Shown one piece after another: positions 11,401-21,104 of a DNA stretch of 64,000 bases. Numbering within the stretch: position 1 is the first letter of the stretch; each line of letters starts with the position of its first letter. The notes below the pieces were generated by a model, which was not told the DNA's origin, made no database searches, and worked only from the letters and a program-made list of their open reading frames with translations. Origin of the DNA: Stomorhina lunata (Eukaryota; Arthropoda; Insecta; Diptera; Rhiniidae); NCBI GenBank assembly GCA_933228675.1, contig OW121743.1:83514759-83578758 (forward strand). Reading direction: 5' to 3'. The translations under genes and the position numbers were made by a program.

Positions 11401-14400
11401 TTAAAATAGTCTAATTAATTGCGTTTTAACTTTGTTAAAATGTACACATTACTCGTTCGCAAATACCACAGTAAATGTAATTTAATTAAATAAATATTTA
11501 TTTTTCATTGAACTCTGAAATATGTTGAACAAATTTTGCAAATAAATTTCTTGTATCAAAAAATGTAACCAATTTTCATATAAATTGCTGCTGCATCTGG
11601 ATCAAATTGCTTAATTTCTATAATAAAATTCGTTTAAAAACAGTTAAAAAAACTCTCAAAATGAAATATATTTTTGGTAATTATCTAAATATTTTATTCA
11701 GTAATTTTTAGTCTATTGATATATATATTTTTTTAAACATTTTTTTTAGTTTCTCTCGCTATCTGCCTAGTCCTTATGGTCTTACCTGAAACTAATGCTA
11801 TAACTGCCCCTGCCTGTGCTCTTCCTTATATCTGTGCCGAAAAGGCTGATGGTACCTGTATACTCCTCCGTCATTACTGTCAATTTGACAATTTCAATTG
11901 TAAATCAGGAAACCGTAAGTGATTTTAAATATTTCTTATATTACACATATTAAAACAACTCAATAATAATTCTAGAATGGACTAGGGTTCCTGACGACGA
12001 ATGTTCTCTAATAACTGCAGTTGGTAAGCGTGCCTGTTGTAAATCCAAACCCACTTGTCCTTTAGCCTAGATGGTTAGGCAATATGGTTTTTGTAAAATA
12101 TTTCTAAATAAATAATTCAAAAACAAAAAAATCAAACTCATATAACTGTTATTTAAACAACTTTTCTCTTGAAAATGTTGCTCAACAAATTGCCAATAAA
12201 AAATTGTATCCCAAAAATGTTTCAAAAAACTATTTCATAAAATATTGAAGATAATATAGATATAGAAGATTTTGCTATACAAAATTTTCTATAGAAAATA
12301 TTGCTATACAAAATTTTCTATAGAAAATATTGCTATACAAAATTTTCTATAGAAAATATTGCTATACAAAATTTTCTATAGAAAATATTGCTATACAAAA
12401 TTTTCTATAGAAAATATTGCTATACAAAATTTTCTATAGAAAATATTGCTATACAAAATTTTCTATAGAAAATATTGCTATACAAAATGTTCTATAGAAA
12501 ATATTGCTATACAAAATTTTCTATAGAAAATATTGCTATACAAAATTTTCTATAGAAAATATTGCTATACAAAATTTTCTATAGAAAATATTGCTATACA
12601 AAATTTTCTATAGAAAATATTGCTATACAAAATTTTCTATAGAAAATATTGCTATACAAAATTTTCTATAGAAAATATTGCTATACAAAATTTTCTATAG
12701 AAAATATTGCTATACAAAATTTTCTATAGAAAATATTGCTATACAAAATTTTTTATAGAAAATATTGCTATACAAAATTTTCTATAGAAAATATTGCTAT
12801 ACAAAATTTTCTATAGAAAATATTGCTATACAAAATTTTCTATAAAAAAAATTGCTATACAAAATTTTCTATAGATAATATTGCTATACAAAATTTTCTA
12901 TAGAAAATATTGCTATACAAAACATTGATATACAAAATTTTCTATAGAGAATGTTGCTATACAAAATTATCTATAGAGAATGTTGCTATACAAAATTTTC
13001 TATAGAAAATGTTGCTATACAAAATTTTCTATAGCAAATGTTGCTATACAAAATTTTCTATAGAAAAAGTTGCTATACAAAATTTTCTATAGAAAAAGTT
13101 GCTATACAAAATTTTCTATAGAAAATGTTGCTATACAAAATTTTCAATATAAATTGTTGCTATAAAAAATTTTCTATAGAAAATATTGCTATACAAAATT
13201 TTCTATATAAAATGTTGCTATACAATATTTTCTGTAGAAAATGTTGCTATACAATGTTTTCTATAGAAAATGTTGCTATACAAAATTTTCTATAGAAAAT
13301 GTTGCTGTACAAAATTTTCTATAGAAAATGTTCCTATACAATATTTTCTATAGAAAATATTGCTATACAATATTTTCTATAGAAAATGTTGCTATACAAA
13401 ATTTTCTATAGAATATGTTGCTATACAAAATGTTGCTATACAAAATTTTATATAGAAAATGTTGCTATACAATGTTTTCTATAGAAAATGTTGCTATACA
13501 AAATTTTCTATAGAAAATGTTGCTATACAATATTTTCTATAGAAAATGTTGCTATACAAAATTTTCTATATAAAATGTTGCTATACAAAATATTGCTATA
13601 CAAAATTTTCTATAGAAAATGTTGCTATACAAAATTTTCTATAGAAAATGTTGCTATACAAAATTTTCTATAGAAAATGTTGCTATACAAAATTTTCTAT
13701 AGAAAATGTTGCGGTACAAAATTTTCTATAGAAAATGTTGCTGTACACAATTTTCTATAGAAAATGTTGCTGTGCAAAATTTTCTATAGAAAATGTTGCT
13801 GTGCAGAATTTTCTATAGAATATGTTGGTGTACAAAATTTTCTATAGAAAATGTTGCTATACAAAATTTTCTATATAAATTGTTGCTATACAAAATTTTC
13901 TATAGAGAATGTTGCTATACAAAATTTTCTATAGAATATGTTGCTGTACAAAATTCTCTATAGAAAATATTGCTGTACAAAATTTTCTATAGAATATATT
14001 ACTGTAAAAAAATCTATGGAAAATTTTTTCTTTAAAAAATTTTAGTGCACAAATTTTCTCTCGGAAATGTTACTGTACAAAATTTCTCTGCCAAAAGAGT
14101 TGAAGACTTAATTTGCCTTTAGGAAATATTGATCTTAAACATTTTTTTTTAAATTTTATTCGAAGAAACTTTATATCAAAACTGTTGCTCTACAGAATTT
14201 TTAAAAATGTTGCTGTTGTTCTTATGTTTATAAAATATTGGTCAATTAATATTTTGCGCTGAACATATTTTCCTCCATTACTTACCATCCTCGAATTTGT
14301 AACAAGGACATGCTGAACTTTCATCAAAACTTGGACACTCAATATTGTTGCTAAGGCCAGTATCTAGATTTTGATTGAAAATATTCGTTAAGCCTGATGA

Positions 14401-15654
14401 ACCACCTGGTGAGGGATTAAATATACTGCTACCACTAATACTACCACCACCTCCAGAACTGCCACTGCTATCCAAAGAACGTCTTAAACGTGTGATAATA
14501 TTATTTGCCAGAGTATGACTTTGCCTACTTCTGCTGCTCTTGTTGCTCGTTTTAAAATCTCTAAGTGAATTTTCAATTGTTGTTGCTAATGGTGAGAAGG
14601 ATGCTAAATCATCAGCATTATCACTGTTGTCAGCAATCTTGTTGCTATAGCTGTTGTCATCATCGTCTTTTCTTTCATTTTTAGTTGATGATTCTGTGTA
14701 AAAAGAGGCTGAGGGGGAGAAGGATGATGAAGAAGAAGTCAACATAAGTTTTTCTTCATGTGTTGCTGATGTTGTTGGTTTTATGGGGGTTGTTTTGTAG
14801 GCCGTGGACTTAAGTTTTGTAGCTGTTGCTGCTATGGATAAATATGGCAAAGAGAATATTGTGTTGATTGCCACAAAACATGTTAGCAATAACAGCAATT
14901 GTTTTACTTTTTGTTGCTGCTGTTGCTTTTGTAACTGTCGTTGAGGTTTGCTATGCTGTTGTATATGTTGCTGCTCTAGTTGTTGATGTTGTAAAACATT
15001 TGTGCAATTTTGGTGATTTAATGAAAGCATGTGGTAGATTTCATTTCTGTCGTTCTGTTGAATCATGTGACATCTGACATTTTTGTTTGCTTTTGTTGTC
15101 GATGGTGTTGTTGCTGCTGCAATATTTTTACTACACGTCCAACTAGTGCTATATTTGCTATAGTTTTGGTTCGTGTTAATTTTGTTGCTAGAATTGCTTT
15201 CATTGTTGCTATATTTGACATTCGTTGCTATGGCTTCGACTGCTGCCAGAGAAGTTGTTAATTTTGTTAAAATTTCTTTAACTTTTAAAGTTTTTGCTGT
15301 CGTTGCTGATGAATATGTTGCTGCTGTTGCTGGTGCTTCTACAGCTTTTGTTGTTGCTAATGAGGGCGAGGATGATGTTGTTGAAGAGCTTGTTAACGAT
15401 TTTGAAGTACTAGAAGTAGAGGATAAAGCCGATAGTGATGTTTGTATGCGAATTGTTGCTGTTGTTGTTGTTAGTGTTTGTGGTGCTGGTGGCAGTGCTA
15501 ATATTGCTGTTTTTTGTGTTCTTGCTGTTGTTGTAAGTTTCTTTGTTTTTGATGTTAATATTTCAGTTATTTCCATCTTCGTCTTTGATGATGCGTCTGA
15601 TGCCGCTACTTCAGTGGTTGTCATAAGTATCATGTTGCTGGCATTTTCTAACAT
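8452..15654 (-). CDS. Leucine-rich-repeat cell-surface/secreted protein, first two coding exons visible (gene continues off the left edge)
   Basis: Exon 15654-14286 ends GAG GAT G before GTAAGT. Exon 8714-8452 follows a CAG acceptor and ends at CAG before GTATGT, keeping frame. The joined junction reads CPCYKFEDG-LFLECPG, then LRR-like sequence (SLSIYDFDRSVTSL, VNIRHLQFSHSHLETL, LESLSIVNGKLTQ). The C-x-C cap followed by such repeats fits the chaoptin/artichoke/convoluted group of fly extracellular LRR proteins; the exact orthologue is not certain. Residues 1-250 are Thr/Ser/Ala- and Gln-rich. A hydrophobic stretch at about 253-276 (QLLLLLTCFVAINTIF) is a signal or signal-anchor. RLRR-S at about 389-393 could be a furin-type site, and a Gly/Ser linker precedes the cysteines. 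The start may instead be Met197, closer to the hydrophobic segment. The 5.6 kb intron 8715-14285 contains another gene and two satellite arrays. Confidence 0.8.
8760..9609. repeat. Degenerate satellite-like DNA with a 275-bp duplication
   Basis: TTTGCTTAAGAACATTTATT plus GGGCTACATTTT recurs near 8880 and 9150, a shift of about 275 bases. Scattered ATGTTGCTTCAACAAAATTT pieces resemble diverged units of the adjoining 29-bp array, so this is probably its older edge. Confidence 0.55.
9610..11220. repeat. 29-bp satellite S1, left arm
   Basis: Roughly 55 units of 29 bases, each CTATAGAAAAT then GTTGCTGTAC then AAAATTTT. The phase contains the perfect 16-base palindrome ATTTTCTATAGAAAAT. The GTTGCTGTAC variant dominates here, with GTTGCTACAC and GTTGCTATAC toward the right. 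Open frames across it on both strands are products of the repeat. Confidence 0.9.
11221..11660 (+). promoter_or_regulatory. Non-repetitive upstream region and promoter of the nested cysteine-rich gene
   Basis: About 330 bases of unique AT-rich DNA follow the decayed array edge. TATAATAAA at 11619-11627 and AACAGTTA at about 11640 resemble a TATA box and initiator about 20 bases before the ATG at 11661, leaving a very short 5' leader. Confidence 0.45.
11661..12070 (+). CDS. Small secreted cysteine-rich (Kazal-like) protein, 91 aa, nested in the LRR intron
   Basis: Three exons: 11661-11676, 11750-11914 and 11976-12070, with borders G/GTAATT...TTTTTTTAG and C/GTAAGT...TTCTAG. Both introns interrupt after the first base of a codon. 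The product has a signal peptide (YIFVSLAICLVLMVLPETNA), then nine cysteines: C-x5-C-x7-C-x6-C-x6-C-x13-C-x10-CC-x5-C, ending TCPLA. Exon 1 codes only five full residues, as in the mucin-like paralogue at 1-638, and exon 3 begins with the same QW pair. AATAAA occurs near 12107. The gene lies on the strand opposite the LRR gene and is flanked on both sides by the same 29-bp satellite. The module is a diverged Kazal-like or fly-specific secreted domain; I infer an extracellular role (glue, saliva, seminal or protease-inhibitor type). Confidence 0.8.
12255..14020. repeat. 29-bp satellite S1, right arm
   Basis: About 60 units of the family at 9610-11220, in the same orientation. 12290-12840 is a very homogeneous run of the ATTGCTATAC variant; 12950-13720 mixes GTTGCTATAC, and 13720-14000 returns to GTTGCTGTAC. 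The blocks suggest local amplification waves. The edge decays to about 14200, just outside the 14286 splice donor of the LRR exon. Confidence 0.9.
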
Positions 15655-16530
15655 TTTTTTCCTTAGTTATTTTGTTTAGCAAATAAATGCTTTGGTTTTG
15701 ATGTACAAGTATTTATTTAGCGTGTAAAAGAAAATCTTTCCTTTAAGCTTTTATAACAAAAACATTTAAAAGATAAAATAGTCAGTCAGTTATTCACTCA
15801 GTCATTTCTTTCTTTACTCCTTCAGATTTCTTTGGAAAATCTGTCTTTCAATCCTTTTTGACTAACAGTTGCTGGTTTCAATACAATTTGCATAATTAAT
15901 CTCTTGTATGCTCGTAGAAGATACACAAGTATCTAGTATATACCCAGAACTTCCCACATTCACAACTTTAAAATTAACAGCACAAAACTATTTGTACTAA
16001 AGCCTCTACTGGAATTGTTAGTGCGGTATTTGCTGAATGACTACCGATGAGTGTTTGTGGGTAGAGTGGGTGGAAGGTATGCATGTGCAAGCACTTAATT
16101 GCTATGTTGCAAGACGTTCTTTCCAAAGTGCTTTTCCTTAAATCTGATTTCTTAACAAACTTAAGACGTTTTTGCTTGATAAGATGCCAAAGTATTTTAC
16201 TGATGTCGATTTTAATGAAATTCTCTTTAGATCTTAGCCTTTTTTCAAAAGCTATAATTAAAGCTTAAAATAAAGTATTATATCGTATTTTCATTTTGTT
16301 AAAACATCACAATTAAAACATTTGAATGGCTGCTATTGTAGACATTTGCCTTTAAGTATCTGTAAATAGATTTAAAATAAATACATTTTAAATATTTTAT
16401 AAATAAAGTTGTCTATAATTTAGAATATATTTGTATTAATTTAAATAAATGTTTAATTTTATTAAATAAATATTTTTCATACTTTGGCTAACAACGAATT
16501 TATTTTTAGAAAATAAATATTATTTATTTA
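15655..16530. other. Upstream of the LRR coding start, no gene seen
   Basis: The ATG at 15654 is preceded on the minus strand by an A-rich tract giving adenine at -3. CAGTCAGTTATTCACTCAGTC near 15782 and AT-rich DNA beyond could be 5' UTR, intron or promoter. I see no convincing upstream coding exon. Confidence 0.35.
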
Positions 16531-17076
16531 TACCCTTCACCACCATAGGTATAAAGGGTATTATAAGTTTGTGCTGATGTATGTAACGAATACAAATATT
16601 TGTCTTAGTATACCAATAGTCTTAGAATCACGTCCTGAGTCGATTTAGCAATTTCAGTCAGTCCGTCCGTCTGGACGCCTAGCTGGCTGGACCCCCATGT
16701 AAACCATGTAATGAAAGTACAGGTCGCAATTCTTAAGATCAAATTATCTTAAGAAATGCGAAATTTGACATGGATAATTTTTTTGATAGTGGGACTACGG
16801 CTATTGAAACTCGTTAAAATCAGTCCATTATTTGTGGTACCTCCCATAGGTCCTTATTTCCAGATTTGATATTTTGGCCACAAATATCAATATTTTTTCA
16901 TGAAATTTAAAACAAATACTGCTTATGTAAACCAAAAACACTGTACCAAATTTCGGTCCACATTCGACTATAGCTCTCATACAAACTAATCTGTCAAAAC
17001 GCACTAAAACGTTCATAAATCTTAAGATAATGAGAATTTTGAGTTTGTTATTTGCATACATATTTTTTGTAAAAAC
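16531..17076 (+). mobile_element. Dispersed repeat family A, truncated copy
   Basis: The head TACCCTTCACCACCATAGG and the GTCCGTCCGTCTGGACG stretch are present. The copy follows the family as far as GCATACATATTTTTTGTAAA and then stops, lacking the tail third. Confidence 0.7.
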
Positions 17077-18265
17077 AAAGACATAGAAGTTTTAATATTT
17101 TAAATTTCCATACAAAATTTTTCGATTTAAAGAAAATATTTCATTGCCAAAATTTTTTCTTTACATTTTTACTCAACATTTTTACTTAACATTTTAATTT
17201 CCAAACATAAATTTTTATGCTGTTAATATTTTTTATATTAAAATTTTTCTATGGAAATTATTTTTAAAAAATAATTTCCATAGAAAAATCTTCGACAAAA
17301 AACTTTTTTAGAAAAATTTTTAGTTATAAAATTTTTGCAAGAAAAATTTTTGTTATTCAGTTTTTTTTGAATTATTTTTGTCATAAAAATTTTAAGTAAA
17401 AATCACTTTATTATAAAAATGTTAAATTTTTCGGTTTTAGAATTTTCATATGTTCCATAAAAATTTTATATAATTTTTTTTTTTTTTTCCAATTTTATTG
17501 TTAAAGTAGCATTTTCATTTTTACAATAATTTAATTTAATTTTTTTTTTAAATTCAACTTGAACCCATATTAGTTATAAATGTTGTATTCCCGTACGATA
17601 ACTAAACTACACAAACCAGTCCGAAGTTACCCAAAGTCACTCAATTGTGTTCTCGTACTCACTACAGGTCTTTGCTAAGTTGTGAGTGAAATTTCCTTTC
17701 TCTCTTCCTCAAAACTACAGAGACTTTTTTTTTGAGTAACAAAATATTTTCGTGAAAGTCGATTAAAAACAAAAAATTGGTTTTGAAAAATTTTAGTAAA
17801 AAATTAAACAAAAAAAAGCAAATAATTTCTAATAGTTTAAAAAAACATTTGTGTAAATATTCCAGAGTTCATAAAAGTACTCAGAGCTCTTTAAATTTGT
17901 TCACAGTGCCTTCTAATCTTTTTATATACACTAAAAAACATCATTGAATTTAATTAAATTTGGTTCACTATTTAATCATGATGCAAAAATGTTTGATCAT
18001 AAATGTATGTCGGGAAAACTATTTCTGCAATAGAGGATGGAAGTAGCCAAGAGCTTTGTCGGTTGTTTATTAGAGAAAGTTTTCAGTTAATTCTCTAGCA
18101 GATGTTTCTGTTATTCCAGTATAATTTTAATAACACAGACAACCTCCTTACTTACTAGATCTATATGCAGCGTGTCACTCAAAAATATAGATGTTTGGAA
18201 CTAAAGCGATAGATTTAAGTTTAAACACAGTTCACAGATTTAAGTTTCAACAGAAATAGTTTTTA
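17077..18265. other. AT-rich DNA without recognisable genes
   Basis: 17090-17560 is dominated by irregular AAAATTTTT runs that look like very old satellite. 17570-18265 is more complex but shows no coding, RNA or TIR signal I can support. Confidence 0.35.
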
Positions 18266-18267
18266 AA

Positions 18268-18570
18268 ATTCTTAAACTTGAGAGTCGTCCCAAAACTGCC
18301 GAGTCATCCTTAAACTGTTGAGTCATCTTAAAACTACTGAGTCATCCTTGAAATGCTTAATCATTCTAAAACTTCTAAGTCATCCTAAAATTGCTGACTC
18401 ATCATAAAACTGCTGAGTCATCCTAAAACTATCCTTAAACTTCTAAGTCATCCTTAAAATGCTGACTCATTTTAAAACTTCTTAGTCATCATAAAATAGC
18501 TGACTCTTCCCAAAACTCCTAAGTCATCCTAAAACTGTTCACTGATCCTATAACTGCAGACTCATATTGT
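18268..18570. repeat. Minisatellite of about 20 bp (GAGTCATCCTAAAACTGCT)
   Basis: Some 14 diverged copies of ACTGCTGAGTCATCCTAAA follow one another with small length changes. No coding role is apparent. Confidence 0.7.
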
Positions 18571-18841
18571 CGTTTTATAGGTCATACAGGATAACAACAA
18601 TTAATTTCAAAGTCTTCTTTCATAACCTCAAAAATTATGGTCTTTAATCAAACCTTTCCAAAAATACATACATATTTGCATTTGTGGTAAACAACTCTGA
18701 AAGTTCTTACGGTCAGTGCTGCCAGATTTACATATTTCTTCGCATAATTGAGCAAAAATTCTTATCTTGCAACATTGACTTTGAAAAAAAAAAAATTTAC
18801 GCAAGTGTGTGCGGGAAACACATAGTTGCATCTCGCTCATA

Positions 18842-19437
18842 CCCCAGCTAGCAATTTGGTGATTGTTGACGATAATATGAGCAAAAGGAGTCTTTTGGGA
18901 TTCATATAGAACTCAGAAAATACCTTGAAAGCGACTATTAGAAAGCAAAATGTGTGCAATCAGTTTGGTGATCAAAAAAGTATATCAAAAGACTCATAGA
19001 CGCTTAGCAAGCGATTAGTTAAAAAAAGCACAAAAAATCTTGTAAAATGTGCGTAATATAACTATTTTTAGGTGTAAAAAAAATGCCACAAAAAGACTCG
19101 TATTTCATTATGGGTGATGTGGCTTAGCTGGTTAGCACGTCGACTACTAAGCATAACAGCAGCCTAGGTTCGATCCTCGGTCTCGGCAACATCAATTTCA
19201 GTAATTATTAATACTACTTTACTTTTCTAATAATAGATATGACTTCTAAAAATATATATATTTTTTTACAAATCTAGCGAAATGCAGTCATATTCTAATC
19301 AGCAAAACGAGCCATTTTCTCACACGAAAATATAATTTTTGACTCATAAGTGATATCATAAATTATCATTTTAATCGTGCAGTGAAGTGAAAAAAAACTT
19401 ATATTTAATTAAAATTTTCCAAAAATGCTAACTGGGA
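18842..19437. mobile_element. Short TIR element (596 bp) with a tRNA-like internal sequence
   Basis: The ends are inverted: CCCCAGCTAGCAATTTGG at the left, TCCCAGTTAGCATTTTTGG at the right read on the minus strand. CATA flanks both sides (18838-18841 and 19438-19441), a possible short target duplication. No transposase frame is present. It carries the tRNA-like block listed separately at 19113-19190. Confidence 0.5.
19113..19190 (+). pseudogene. tRNA-like sequence with A and B boxes
   Basis: TGGCTTAGCTGG at 19120-19131 matches the internal A box and GGTTCGATCC at 19167-19176 the B box, at normal spacing. The D stem, T stem and especially the acceptor stem do not pair properly, so it is not a functional tRNA. 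It is more likely a SINE-type head or tRNA relic inside the TIR element. Confidence 0.5.
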
Positions 19438-19999
19438 CATAGTGTGTCGGTGTCAAAGCTAAAAAGCTCTTTTGTAAAAGTTTGCATATTGTGCTGTAGA
19501 GCCGGACGGCTTGTCTTATGTAGAAAAGGTGTTTAAGTTTGGTCACCTGCCAACATCCTTAATATTCTCTAGATCTGCTGTTTTTAGAACATAACATGCT
19601 CTTATCGTACTGACCAGAATGGCAGTTATGTTATATAATAAAAATATATATTCATAACCGAAACAGTCTCTTTCATTTTCCAAAAATAAACGAAATTACT
19701 TTAAGAACAATCCAATAACTGTATGAAATTAGGGCATTATATTATATGTTCTAGAAAAAGATGTAAGTGTAGGTAACTACAAATATTAGAAATCGGAATT
19801 CATTTCCAAGCGGAATTTATAACACGCCTGTATATTAAGAGAGATATCAACATGAACTATTTCATATGAGATTTGTCTTTTTGAGCTTTAACTAAAGAAA
19901 AATTAAGTCAATCGATTGGCAAACTATTAAGTAAAAATCTAATATAAAAATTCAACGAAACACAAATATTTAAAGTCTTAAAAAATTGTGTTTAAAAGC
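19438..19999. other. Intergenic sequence, nothing recognised
   Basis: Mixed AT-rich sequence with no convincing frame, RNA or repeat. Confidence 0.3.
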
Positions 20000-20132
20000 T
20001 ATAAAAGGCATGTGTTTAAAATCTAGTTTAACAACAATTTCAATTTTATATCTTGGCATCTTAGCTCAAGTTGCCATTCTCGTAATTGCCTCAATTTCCG
20101 GCAGTAGAACTGAGGCCAAATCGCATCATTAG
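20000..20132 (+). pseudogene. Possible relic of a small secreted-peptide gene with intact TATA box
   Basis: TATAAAAG at 20000-20007 and TCTAGTTT near 20022 resemble a fly core promoter. The frame after it reads a leader-like ILYLGILAQVAILVIASISG, then SRTEAKSHH and a stop at 20130-20132. No ATG opens the frame, so the gene looks dead or its start lies elsewhere. A related copy lies at 20450-20603. Membership in the neighbouring cysteine-rich family cannot be shown. Confidence 0.3.
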
Positions 20133-20449
20133 ATAATGATCGAAAATTTCGACGTTTAAGCAAATATTGTATAGCATACCTTAGGGATTTTCAAGATAAT
20201 TTATTTTGCAAAAAGTTTAAGTTTTAGTTTGTCAAAACATTTAGTGTAAATGAAATTCTTTTACTATTAGGGAATTTTTGACAAATAAGTAATAATGTGG
20301 TAAACATTATCTATTATTTAGATTATCCTAAAAGTATGCTACATAAATGTTTCTGAAATATCTTACATTTCGATCGATATCGAATGAGGGATTTTGGCCT
20401 CAGAATTTCAATAACTTTTTAAGTTTTTTACAAATTATATAAAAAATCT

Positions 20450-20603
20450 TGACATCTTGACTCAAGTTGCTTTTCTTTTAACTGCTTTAGTTTCCGGCAG
20501 TAGATCTATGTATTCAAGATATAGCTCCATTTCTATAAACTATCCATATTCTAAAACTACTCAACGAATATTTAATGGTTTTAATTGGGACATATTTACA
20601 TAG
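20450..20603 (+). pseudogene. Second copy of the leader-like relic
   Basis: GACATCTTGACTCAAGTTGC and TTTCCGGCAGTAGA repeat the core of the relic at 20045-20110. The frame reads DILTQVAFLLTALVSGSRS, then about 31 residues without cysteine to a stop at 20601-20603. There is no ATG before the hydrophobic part. Confidence 0.3.
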
Positions 20604-21017
20604 AGAATGATCTTGGCATGACAAATAAATTAAAAAAAATTATTTCAGTTATTTTATTTTTGATGTTGGATATAAAAATTGTTAAAGTCTTTCCAGAATG
20701 GGCATAGTCCAGCATCTGACCGGTCGATTACGATCTATGTGATTTTATTGTTTCAAAAAAAAACTTCATTTGACACATTTCTTTTGAAGGCCAATCGGCT
20801 TTGCAAATATTTTGAGTTTTTAAACAAAACAAAAAAATTTCAAGATTTTTCTTTTGATGAAAACAAAAGTAAATGTTTATAAAGTAAATAAATTTTAAAT
20901 TATCTAATGAAGAAAAAATATAATAGAACAATTAGTACGAAAACACATGTCGCAAAATAGCTGCACTTCAAGGTTGTCTCTTATATTTTGGTATTAAGTC
21001 ATTTTTTCAGATCTTGC

Positions 21018-21055
21018 TATAAAAGATTTGCATTTTTTGAAGCCAACTATCAGTT
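21018..21055 (+). promoter_or_regulatory. Core promoter of the 132-aa secreted gene
   Basis: TATAAAAG at 21018-21025 is followed by TATCAGTTTGCG, with a TCAGT arthropod initiator at about 21050, 32-34 bases downstream. The ATG at 21105 follows a 53-base leader with A-rich context (TTTTCAAAAATG). Confidence 0.7.
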
Positions 21056-21104
21056 TGCGTTCTAAACTTTCAAATTTAAAGTTAAAAAAGAAATATTTTC
21101 AAAA

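Noticed and set aside
10001..13673. Open frames in the S1 arrays
   Set aside because: Products of a 29-bp satellite; they repeat the same 29-residue cycle and have no gene context.
14868..15679. Plus-strand Val/Ala/Cys-rich frames opposite the LRR exon
   Set aside because: Antisense shadows created by Ser/Thr/Gln-rich codons of the LRR first exon.
19113..19190. Functional tRNA gene
   Set aside because: A and B boxes fit, but D, T and acceptor stems have mismatches and the block sits inside a TIR element.
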